DNA from: Perca fluviatilis
Taxonomy: Eukaryota; Chordata; Actinopteri; Perciformes; Percidae
DNA length: 64,000 bases
NCBI RefSeq assembly: GCF_010015445.1
Contig: NC_053128.1
Coordinates: 5,163,558 to 5,227,557 of the forward strand
Direction of reading: 5' to 3'
How positions within the stretch are numbered: position 1 is the first letter of the stretch; every line of letters begins with the position of its first letter. The notes beneath the pieces are model-generated. The model saw nothing but the letters and a program-made list of their open reading frames with translations, searched no databases and was not told the DNA's origin. Position numbers and translations under genes: made by a program. Positions 11,167 through 22,679 of this stretch are shown one piece after another.

Positions 11167-11647
11167 TTATTCAATAAAAAATTTATTGAAATGATCTGCA
11201 ACAAAAAAAATTTAAATCCATTATTAATTTATATTATAATTTAGGTAAAAATGACAAAAATTCACTGGGCCTAGCTTCTGAAAACTGAAAATTTGCTAGC
11301 TTTCTCTGTCGTTTATGATAATCACTATCTGTTGGTTGGACAAAACATGACATTCGAACATTTAAATTTGGGCTCTGGGGAATAAAGTGCATTACCAAAC
11401 AATAACTTTCACTGCTTTGGATTAGACAACTCAAGTGCATTTTAAGAGTACAGCATGCATGTAAAAATGGAGACGGAAATATCAAATATAAATAATTTGT
11501 AGGTAAGAAGGAAACAACTTGCAACAGAACAATGTGGTCCTCAACATGTTACGAAACTGTTTCTCAATTCATGCTATTTCTTTATTCTGTCTGAAGTTAG
11601 TTCGATGTAATAGTTACAGTGCTCGAGACTTGGCTGTTTGATTGGCA

Positions 11648-11653
<6 letters not shown>

Positions 11654-11693
<40 letters not shown>
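11654..11693. repeat. (CA)n microsatellite
   Basis: About twenty CA units are uninterrupted. Confidence 0.95.
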
Positions 11694-11696
<3 letters not shown>

Positions 11697-12118
11697 ATCA
11701 ATTTTCCATTCACTTGAATGATGAGAAATCAATATAAGTTCTACTAACAGCAGCTGTTTTCATCCCATGGTACATTTTGTAATGGCAGGTGCTGAAGAAA
11801 GGCAAAATACAGAAAAGGCACAACATTACAAGTGAAATGTTACCGAACTAAAATATTAACCAAACAATTATGTTGAAATAATGCTGTGTTTAGCGTTACT
11901 ACATGGAAGAGATTAATGTATGGAAGGATGCACTTTTCCAGTAAAACTAAACGGTTTATACTGTATACCACATCAGTGCTATTAAACTATTCATTTTTAA
12001 AATCACAATAAAATTGCTAAATTCCATAATTAATCCTGCATAATTGAATTTTTCCTCAGATATTTAAATGTCATGAAAAGCACTGTATTTATGTTTTCTG
12101 TTCCTATTTTAATGTAGC

Positions 12119-12374
12119 AAGGACAGTGACCAGCAAAGGTGGTACATCTCGGGCCCACGGACTGTGCGCCTACAAGCTCACCTGCTACTTTGGTTCAGCA
12201 GCACAAAGTGTGGTGAAGATACATATAGCCGACGGGCGACCATTGACCGAAAACCCCGTCGATATGATCAGTCGCGTACCCGAGGTCCAAAAAACTGCCA
12301 CAGAACAGACCAAAAAGATGAGAGGAGACAAGACGTACTACATCTCTATAACAGCAGGCGGCGCTAATCTGTAA
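12119..12374 (+). other. Unassigned ORF in a GC-richer patch, possible exon
   Basis: An acceptor-like ttttaatgtag at about 12108-12118 precedes an open frame of about 85 codons. It includes HGLCAYKLTCYFGSAAQSVV, then KIHIADGRPLTENPVDMISR, and ends with YYISITAGGANL and a stop. I do not recognise the protein. The surrounding 12.1-12.9 kb is GC- and CpG-richer than its neighbours. It could be an exon, a decayed element or a chance ORF. Confidence 0.3.
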
Positions 12375-12975
12375 TGTTGCCCAAGAAATGAAAACCGGCA
12401 GCTGAATGGACGAACGCGTCACATGGGTTTGTTTTCTCCGGAAATTCAGAGCCAGACTGTCATGGCGGCCGTTCAGAATACGATCTCATATTGTACTAAA
12501 ATAGTTAACTGAAACATGTTTCTGAAAACATTTTAAGCGAGAAATAGGCCATGCAGTTGCTGAATCTGTCTTCATTTCAGCTCAACAAAGGTCAGTTTAA
12601 AAGATTTTCATCAGATTTTGAGAGACTGTAGTCACCTCATTCCGCTCATCATTTCCGGGTGAGTCCCGACTGCCCTGCCGCCGACCGAACATGTCAGGTC
12701 GGCCAAAATGAACGCCGACAGCCCCTCAGACTGACGACGGCACGGGACACACCGAACAGATTTGAGTCACTGACCTCGCCAGACTGTCCCACGGCCGATA
12801 ATCGGCCTGATGTGTCCCGGCCTTGGCTGGGTGAAGTGGAATATAGATGAGGAGGTGTGGCAATTACTAAATACAACCAATCACATCACTGCTCTCATCG
12901 CACTTAAACAGCTAAACCAATCACAGTGAAGCATAACAGCAACAGCTCAGCAAAAGAAGTATCTGCTTATCCTGA

Positions 12976-13512
12976 GGGCTATTTCACAAAACCTAGATAA
13001 GGGATTAAGTCGGGATTTCCCAGTTATCCTGGCTCAATTTAGCATTGACTCGGTTTCACAAAAGCAGAGGCACCTAAGTTACCATGGAGATTTATTCTCT
13101 ACAGGTAGTCTGCTCCCGACCAGGCTAACAGCTAGGATTTATTAATCCTGGAGCCTTTTCTGTTCACCCAGCAGTGGTTTTACCTTATTATTATCTGCCT
13201 GCATTATAGTGTTTATTTTTTTACAACTAATGTGTTTCACGTTATACTTCCACAAGAAGCTGCTTCTCACTCTGTATAAAGTATGAACAACGCGTATTCT
13301 CCAGTTTAACATTAGTAAATCTGTGATCGACCTCGCGGTTCTGTTAAGAAAAGCCGTGAACGCGCATGTATCCAAATTTCTTCAACCTGGCTTAACCTAG
13401 TCGCTTCTCCTCAGCCTGGCTTGGCACCAAGCACCAAGCATAGATTAGACTAGGTCAAGCCTCGCTTTATCAGTTATCCTGGATTTATAAATTATGCTTC
13501 TGTGAAACAGCC
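12976..13512. mobile_element. MITE with GGGCTATTTCACA-type inverted ends
   Basis: The left end gggctatttcacaaaa and the right end ctgtgaaacagcc are inverted. Subterminal motifs (agttatcctgg near both ends, cctggct...) repeat in mirror order. It has no coding capacity and I cannot define a clean target duplication. Confidence 0.65.
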
Positions 13513-14095
13513 ATCAGGAAATCAGATTGTTGACTGATGATGCAGAGTGGCACAATGTTAATACACAGTACCACAAATCTGCAGCCAGAGGCAGATGGAT
13601 TTGACAATGACAATTGAAAAAAAGAATAAAAAACGTTTGCTGACGCCGTTTACAAGATTAATCCAACACTATTTCAGGCTTAATTCTACTGTATCTCAGA
13701 ATGTAAATAATTACATCATATTGTATGAAATGGTACTTTTGAGTTGATACACTGGGTCCATGACTCCCTGTAATCTAGTGTCTCCCTCAAAACAATGAGA
13801 ATACAACCGCTGCTGTGGCACTCCTTAAATCAGAGGCTGTATATTTATCGATATACATGTCCTGATGCCCTCAGATGTCTGCAGAGATGAACTAAAGGAG
13901 AAACTTTTCATACAGTATAAAGCAGCTGTGCATAACAGAAACTGTAAGAATCACTCATATTATTTTATAGATCATCAATTTACTGATGTTCCATCAAGTT
14001 CCTTTTGGGTTTAACCACATTAAAGCAACCAAATGTGCTTAAAATTGGCCAAAAAGGGCAATTAAAATGCACTTACTTGAATGTTTAATAAAATT
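13513..14095. other. Intergenic, no feature recognised
   Basis: AT-rich, without a convincing ORF, repeat end or RNA signal. Confidence 0.4.
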
Positions 14096-14128
14096 CTCTC
14101 AACGTATTTAGTTTGCTGTTGTTGACAG

Positions 14129-14393
14129 AATCAACAAATTGGCAGCGGATTGACTTTGCCTCAGAAACAGACGTGGTTCAGAGACATCTATTCTCACCTT
14201 CACCAAACTTCTCCCAAAACTCCAAGGACTCTCTCTGCACTTCCACCTGTTTGTATCTCTCTTCCCACCTGGGCAAACAGATGGACAAAGCTAATGTCTT
14301 GATCAGAAAAATACCAAACTGTCGTAGTTCTGCTTGTGCTGGTCACAGCACTGCCATGAAAACAGAGCCATTAAGGTTTTCAAACTGGTCACT
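14129..14393 (+). other. Candidate exon 1 of an unassigned plus-strand gene antisense to the pam 3' end
   Basis: The acceptor-like ctgttgttgacag is followed by an open frame (STNWQRIDFASETDVVQRHL ... LCTSTCLYLSSHLGKQM ... IPNCRSSACAGHS) and a good donor, CACT|gtaagta. A second frame is also open for most of its length, so the frame is uncertain. I recognise no domain. It lies 0.6 kb from the pam stop codon on the other strand. Confidence 0.3.
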
Positions 14394-14696
14394 GTAAGTA
14401 CAAATATATAACATCAACTGACTAAATGTAAAATACTTGACCCCATTTCAGTCATAAAAATTCCCCATCTAAAAAAGTAATTCAGTAAAGTTGGGTTTAT
14501 TTTTAGTTGAAATAAAATAAAAATCCACAAATCTTAGTTAAAATAAAATAAAAATCCACAAATGGGCTTAGTTTTTTTTTACCTGTTTACAATACCAAAT
14601 AACTTATTTCAAGAATTTTTTTAAGTTCCTGATCCTCATTTTAAGAAAATTTCTAAAATAAGTATAGTTATCTCAGCCCATTGGTCTTGTTTTGAG

Positions 14697-14840
14697 GTTG
14701 AATCTGACACCAAATATTGTAACGTGTGTCCAGAGGATTGTGGTAATAATTTCACTAAATGCAAGTTTGATGTCGGAAAAACAATCTTTCATCGTGATAT
14801 GTGTGAATTGTGTCACCAAGGCTGCATCAAGACCACAGGT
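14697..14840 (+). other. Candidate Cys-rich exon of the unassigned plus-strand gene
   Basis: Between ttggtcttgttttgag and ACAG|gtaaat the frame reads KYCNVCPEDCGNNFTKCKFD and then IFHRDMCELCHQGCIKTT, with eight cysteines in about 40 residues. The cysteine spacing looks like a small zinc-binding or disulfide-rich module, but I cannot assign a family. The phases of this and the adjoining candidate exons do not fit in one simple chain. Confidence 0.3.
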
Positions 14841-15017
14841 AAATTAAATAAAGATGAAATAAATTGTCTAAATTATGCTAAATTATTTTATATACAGCAT
14901 ATATTTAAATATATAAACAATACGATTGGCAGATAACACAACAGTTACACACATGATGAATAACATACATCTTGAGTTGCCAGAAAAAAAGAAGGTTGGT
15001 GGCTGGTCCCAGAGTGT

Positions 15018-15190
15018 CTAAGAGGAGGGAAGAGGCGGCAGAGCAGAGTACTCCTCGTTCTCGGAGTCGCTGCTGTCCTCATCATTCCTCTCCTGGTCGC
15101 TGCCTTCAGTACTCAGCTGGTCAAAGCCCTGACTGTAACCCTTATGGGATGCAAAGAAGTTCCCAAGGTTCAGACTGCCCACAGCTTTAC
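15018..15190 (-). CDS. pam: pam terminal coding exon: trafficking tail and stop codon
   Basis: This 173-nt coding part encodes [20 protein letters not shown], then [14 protein letters not shown], then an acidic Ser-rich end finishing [12 protein letters not shown] and TAG at 15018-15020. In mammals this tail carries routing and phosphorylation signals that cycle PAM between granules, surface and endosomes. The [12 protein letters not shown] and EEYSA motifs are conserved here. The acceptor is ttcttctggccag. The 3' UTR continues below 15018; its poly(A) site is not assigned. Confidence 0.95.
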
Positions 15191-18100
15191 CTGGCCAGAA
15201 GAAAAAGCACTAACAATGATTATCTACAATTTTAACAAATACAATTTGTTCCTTCTCAAGGAAGATTCAAACTTTTTGCCGGCAGGTATTTAGCATGGAA
15301 AGGGCAAATGGTTTTTGACCGCTATCGCTGTGACACCGAAAGCTGTGATGCTAGACCGCATTGGTGCCAAACCCTTTGTTCAAACGTTGTCTTATTGTTT
15401 ATGGATTTAATGCTGAAAACTGAAAGAATGGACTTTTTCATGCTGCAGGTAAACCAAATAAAACATACAATTCTTGAGTGCTAAACAGCATGGTAACATT
15501 AGCGTGTCAGCCAGGTCACTCTGGGTTAAAGCACCTCAGTAGTTACGGTATCAGGCCGAGCTCTTTAACAATGTTACATGTTCAAAAAAAAAAAGTTAGA
15601 CGTGATGGATGCTCCACATCGATTTATTGATGTCTTTGCGTTGACTTTGTATGTAAGTGCGCCACGCAATTCATGCAAAACCTGGATGGACACCATAAGA
15701 TCTTGTCTACCCTTCCCCCCTCCAACCACCCACCTACACACACACACGTGGCCTATGGACCTCAATGATACAGCTACTGCTACTTGGTACTGGTAATATT
15801 AGCATTGGGATGTGCACCAAGTATCAGACACACTTAACAATTCTTGAGAAATTTTCTAGTTTGTAATATCATAAATTATTTACCTCTTATTTTTCCCAGG
15901 ATCCCTCCCACAGAGCTGGGTTCAGTTTTCACCTCACATCGGTCTGCAAACAAACAATATTCAACAATATTAAGCTAAATGCTGACCAAATTATAAGAGT
16001 AGAAAAGACATCTTTGTGATGTGCAAACAAGTCTCACATTTTTTGATTTCATCGACCCCAAGTAGGGTTTTAGAGCTACTTTTATCCGTCGTCCAGTTGC
16101 GTAGTGATGTTCACTCTTCCGAACATAGCTAATGGCGCCGTTAGACTCGTCCTGACTTTAGTAGTGGCTAGCACTTGGTGCGATAAAATAATCGCCCATA
16201 TCGGACTATATTTGAGCATGCTGATTAGCTAAATTTTATGTCATATATTCATATCTTAAATGAGCAATTGGCTTAATTGCTACACAGACCCGCCCCTGTG
16301 GGGTGATATCCCCAGCGCCCCAAGGCTGATGAGATATGCAGACAGGTGGAGGGGAAGTGTAGAAAAAGCATATATGTTGCACGGATGAATTTCTATCATA
16401 TTTTTCACATACTACTGGGTGGATTTAATATTTAAAACACACAAATATTGACAATTTGTATATATTATTTATGTATGTATTTACTTATTTATCGTGTGTG
16501 GTACATAAACTGTGGTCTAGCTCATAGTGGGGCGCCCCCCTAGCGCCCTCTATTGGCCAGCTGCCCCTGAACCTGAGATTCTCTCATGAGTAGAGCATCA
16601 GAACATTGTTCTTGACTGAAATGTGCTTGACCAGAAGGTCATACATCTGCAACAGCAGGCTCAATCTAAATACTAGAGCATTTGGCACACTGTAATTTCG
16701 CCAGAAAAGCTAATGGAGTGGTCTGAAAAAAACACTACCACGTTGACATAAACTCTAAATTGTTTCACAGGCTTTTACAACCATTCTCCCAAGACTGAGG
16801 TAGTGGCTTGGACTAACCCTTTCCCACAGATTAGAAAGCAATTTGTGGCGCATGGGGGGGGGGGGGGAAATACTTATTAACTAACAATAAAGTATCAAAA
16901 ACTGATACTCTTTCTTCAATGCCTAACAAATCTATCTCTTTCTCTCCCTGACCCTGTCTTTCTGCTTGAGCAGCACTGGTTGAAGTCTGAAAATATTTAA
17001 TAAAATATATGTTATTAAAAACAAATTAATAACATAACTAATTACACTGGTCACTGTTCAGCTCTGTTTCAGACTGATACCTCCGATTCAGGCTGGTCCT
17101 CATCCTCAACACGTGCCTTTTTGTCGCGGAAAATACTTTTCAATCCAGATGGATTGAAGCAGCAAATATTCAGTGTAAGAGTAAAAAAATGACATAACAT
17201 TATTTATAATAAGTTTATTTGATTCACAGCTGCTACATATAGAGTTTTGACCTCAACAACCCAACTGCATTTTACCGCAAACTTGCGATTAGTTAACTTT
17301 CTAAAGCAGGCGCAATCGCTTTTTGGGAATGTGAGTATTGCATTAAGATAGACTTGAAAACAAAACCTTTAAACCTTGTCAAAAGGAGGTGTTTGGCCTA
17401 ATTTCAATTATTTTCTATTTTTGGTGTTCTTCTATATCAAAACCCTTTGGGTCCTGTTATATACACTGCCCATGGCCTTACTGTTTTTCCTCCAGCAGAT
17501 AAAGACTCCAATGGAGATGACCACCAGCAGAGGGATGAGCAGCAGTGTAGTGATAATGGCTGGGAGTACACCCCACTCTTTGTTTGGCTTTGCTGCACTC
17601 TTCTTCTCCTCTTCTTTCTCTTCTTGTGGTTGAGGCTGTCGAGCCACAGTTTGCTTCTCTTGGATGGCTGCTGTCTTCGACATGTTGTGCTCCGGCCTCA
17701 CCTTACTTTGGACAAATGTCTCCATTTCTACAAAGAAACAAATGTTGTGATTAACAAGTTTTACACTCCATGATTTCTTCTTTTTTCCACACATAATCAA
17801 CCACAGGTGTGCCCAAACCAAGAGAATAACTCATTGGGTGTGCCATTTTCATAACAGCCACTAAATGATTTATTTTGTTCACTGTGGACGCCGCTCCTTG
17901 CGACCGTGCAGTTGCGCGGCACTCAGACACCGCACGCAAATCGTCAACAATGAAAAGGGAACTCCCTGCTGAGTTCAACAATACCTCACATAAGACTCTA
18001 CGTCATATGGTTCATTAGCTGTGAAAGGGGGTGTGGCCAAAGTATAGGGGGCGGGCCAAACCTTTACCAATAAAAAAGGAAGTCTCTGCCAAGTTCATTG

Positions 18101-21100
18101 ATACCTCACATAAGGCTCTACCTTAAACAGGTAACCATTTATGAAAGGGGGTGTGGCATAAGCATAGGGGGCCGGGCCAAACCATGACCAATGAATAAGG
18201 AAGTCTCTGCTGAGTTCAATGACACCTCACACAAGAGTCTACCTTAAACGGTTCAAATGTTATGAAAGGGGGTGTGGTCTGAGTAAGTGGGCGTGGTTAA
18301 AGTATTGGGGGGCGGCTCAGTATCACATGTAGACCACACATTATAAGTTTCATGTAAATCGGAAGATGTTTGTCATATAAGTCGCATTTCCTGTTGCCAG
18401 CGGGGGGCGCTATGACCAAAAGTCAATTTTGGCCTGTAGGTGTCCTCAGGCCTGGACCCTTGTCAATCGTGAGAAATTTCAGGCAGATACAACAACTTAC
18501 ACTCAAGGTACAACAAACTTCTTTGTTCATCGCTAAACACTCAAAATGCTCAAAACGCCCACACTGTCTGACGAAAAGTTTTTCTTTCAATAACTTTTCA
18601 TCTTTAAGGTGTTGAGATGGTCAGACCAAGTTTGAAGTCCATCGGATGAAATCTCTATGGGGAGTTCAAAAAAAGTATAGCACCTTGACTTTTAGGCCTA
18701 TTTCCTGTTGCCACTAGGAGGCGCTATGACTTTAAGTAAATATCGGCCTTTATAGCTCCTCAGGGTTGCACTCTTATGAATCCTGAAAAGTTTCGAGCCA
18801 GTTGGACAATGTACACTCGAGTTACACCCACTTCCTGTTTCGGCGGCGAAATGCACAAAATGGCCGCCCCGCCATGGCCACGCCAAGGGCCATGGCTTCG
18901 CTTCAGAACTCGAACCTCCTATGGCGCCATATTTTTGCTACCTGGCCATCACCTCCCGTTAGCATTCCACTGACTAGCATTCATTTTGGCGCCACTTGAC
19001 AGCGAATAACTTTACATCTGAAGTGTTTAAAGACTCTATTTGTCCATTGTTTAGTTCTAAAGAAACACGACAATGTATAAAGGGCTCCATTACCTTGTAC
19101 CTCACGTTATGGCTCCGTAGCAGATGTTTTTATAAAAATAGGCTAACGATTGTGTCACATAGTAGAGGAATTACCGTATAGTACAGGATAAGCTTGCAGG
19201 CAGTTTCGATTTACATGAGCTGTTTAGGATTAATTACTAATGTTAACTAGCATTTTAGTTAGCAATAATTAGCCTGTGCCCATGTTATCGCCTTACATAT
19301 ACCTATACTTCTCTGTAAGATTGGGAATGATTGAGATTTCTCTTGGCACAGCTACCAGAAGACTTACAACTTTCAGACAGGTTGCTCACGTCACATTTAC
19401 GTTGTCCCTCTCAGTTGGAAGCTGCGCAGTAAAGCTGACCATCACCGGAAAAGTGCTTCTAATAGCCTTCACTGGTCTCCGTCCAGAGCAACGGGGTCTA
19501 TTGGTCCATGATATACTGTCTATGGGCCACGCCCTATTACGAAAAGTTTTTCTTTTAACAGCTTTTCATCTTTAACTTCTTTGGTGAGTTTTTGAATATG
19601 TTAAGCCCCTCAAAAAGCAAATTCACTTGCAGAAAAAGAAAAAAATTCCTTCAGTTTCAATAGGGCCTTCGCCGCTGTTGGCGCTCGGGCACCAATTATT
19701 TTAAAATCAAATAAAAGCTTTTGACATTTGACTTTTTGACTTTCATGATTACACTAGGGTGACAGAAATAATCAGCGGATGTTATCTTTAAAAATATAGT
19801 AATGTTTGTCAAACAACCTGCTGCATTAAAAGATTTGTGGATTGCTGTCAGCCCATAGACTGTTAATATTAGTGGACAGAGCATGTGTGACGTCACCCAT
19901 TGGTTTGTGGAGAGCTGATATGAGTCGTCGAGTTTGCGTTTATGGGCGCAGCCATCATGGTTGCGGATGTGACGTTTTTAGACGAGAAGGAGTGAGGGAG
20001 GAGCCGTAGACAGTTGCGCGGTATCTGACTGTATTTTTTTTTTTAGTTAGCAACGCTGCTTACACCCTTCGTTACGTTACACACGTTCACTGGCAATCTG
20101 GATGCAACTTCTGCTGAAAGCTAGCATACATAATTCAAGGTAAGATTTAGCTTCGCTAGGTTTTAAATATATCTTTGTCCCATAGTTATATTACATATAA
20201 GAGGAGTCACATTGTAAAGTAAATGTATCTGATGTTACCATGTAAATTGTCTGTAACGTTAGCTAGCCACTTATGGTAAAACATGCTAACGTTAATTTTC
20301 TGCAAATTGAAGTTTAGCTACATTTTCCTAATTTAAACATAGTGTCAGCGAAATGCAAAACGGTGATTGTCAATGTCTATCATTATCTAACGCTAACTAT
20401 TAGCAAATGTTTAACCAAGTTTCTTAGATGGTTTGGTTAACTGTAATAACCATAAAGCACCGATAAAGTCTTGCTACTGTTAGCAAGTATCATCAGTCTA
20501 TGGTTGGCGCATTTAGCCTTTACATGCTTTTAAGAGCTAACGTTAGCAGAAATAAGATCATTTAACTGAGTTACAGTTTCACTAAAGAACAATACACTCT
20601 TGTTAATTCATCTGTATTCTCCTAGATAATTAATGAAGTACAGTTACGTGCTAGTGTGCATATATATTTAACTATGAGGGGCTCAAATGGAAATTGATGA
20701 CTCTTTTTCTTTCTTTCAGAAATAGGAGTGTGGAGTGCCACGACTGCATGTGCACCCAACCCAATGCCTCAGAATTAAGTAATAGTTACTTTTCTTTTTA
20801 CACTGTGCATACAGACAACCAACAGACTGTCACACTATGCTCACTGTAATTGTAAAAGCAGCTTTTTTTTCTTTACCCAGGCATTTGGACTTGACTGAAC
20901 AGTGCTGCACAAGTGCTTTAAGGTTTATATGTTAAGCTATATTTTTATATTGTGGTTTGTAATGTCAACCATGTCTACTGTAATTAACAATGTGGCACTA
21001 GTGATTCAACTACCTATTTTTATTATGCAGACTTCACTTGTGACAGTGAAGTTTGCTTTTACCTTGACCACAGCAGTGATTTATGTGTGGAATTTACACT

Positions 21101-22632
21101 GAATTGTAAAAGGTGAACTACATTATTTAATTCATCACTTTAAACATAATGTTAAAAATATTGCCAGTGTTTGTGGTTTATGTAGTTTTTGTTAAAGTTA
21201 ATGCCCATTTCAATGTGAAATAAAGGTCTTTCTAAAGCTACATTTGTTGTTTTTCTGAAGTAACTATAGGAACATACAGTATTGTAGTCATACAAGAAAT
21301 TGGTAATTTGATAGAATTTGTAATTGATTAAAAGTGGCTATTTGGGCTTTAATCAACATGAATGATTTCTTAAATGTTACCATACTTACTTGAATGTTGA
21401 CAAAGGATCAGCAACATGTAGTTTGTGCTTTTCTTGTGTGTCTTTATGTACTTGTCAATTTTAATCACCATGAAAACACTTCACCAAAATCCTTTTAGAT
21501 TAATTTATAGGAATATATTTGAAATACGTAGTCAAGTGTTTAGTAGGTAATTGAAAATGCACTAGGTGCCGTTTAATCTGTGTAGGGTTATTGTAAATTC
21601 ATTATAACAAAAGTATGATCACAAATTGCAAAGAAAAAATAAACTACTTATTCAATGTAATAATTAAATCAATGTACCTTATATTTACTGCACTGACATT
21701 TTTAAAGTATGAAAACTAAAAACCATACAAGGACATGCAATGTCAATATCTAATTCTAACAGTTCAATCCTATACATAAAATATCTCAATGATATGCCTA
21801 CTACATATTTCTAAAGTGCTAACTTTTAGTTTTGAATGGTGAACAGAACCCAAATGCAGACAGAATGCAGAGCCAGGAGTGTGAATTAACAGGTTTTATT
21901 TAAAGTATTGAGTCCAGGTTTCTGAGGGGGGAAAAGTTTCCAGGATGGAGAACGGGTCGGTGCTTTCTGGGAAGGAGCAGGTCCGTCAGAGGAAGATAGT
22001 GGTGGGGTCCAGTGGTGGTGGCTGTCTGCTCCGGTGGATGGCAGGAGTGAAGCGGTAGTAGGAGTCAGGTTCCAATGGTAGCTGAGGCACAAGAGAAAGG
22101 ATAAGGACAGGCAAATGTTTGTAATAGACAAACATGTAGTTAAGGCATGGTAGATCACAATGAATTATATTAATATATGCGCTTGTACATCTATGTTACA
22201 GTTGAGGACATGCAGTATTAAGTAAACATACTCCTATATGTCAAATTTATCTTAGACAATGTGTATTGTACGCAACACTTTTTTAATGATATGTAGATTT
22301 TGGTGATAAACAGCACTTGTAAATATAGATTGTAACATGTATGTGACTCATCTTAAAACTCATCTTAATGTGCTGACAGAAGGTCTTCAAATATATTAGC
22401 AGACAGAACTACAGTAAGTGGAAGAAAGACATCAGTGTAACAGCATCAACAACAGTGGTTAATAACTACTGCAACAGCATGCTTGTACATTAACAGTCTG
22501 AAATAATGTATTTAGAATTTTTTGAGAAAAGATCTTATATAGTGACGGTCCAATATTGAACCTGGTGCTTTATACAATACATTTGGCTGCAGTACTGAAG
22601 ATTTTTCAAGATAGAACACTAATGTAACTTAC

Positions 22633-22679
<47 letters not shown>

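Noticed and set aside
17086..17155. Minus-strand peptide [20 protein letters not shown], continuing ESE before gtatca, as an extra pam tail exon
   Set aside because: The only acceptor I can see (gaaaag) gives a 55-nt exon whose phase fits neither the membrane exon nor the next tail exon. The neighbouring exons already join in phase without it.
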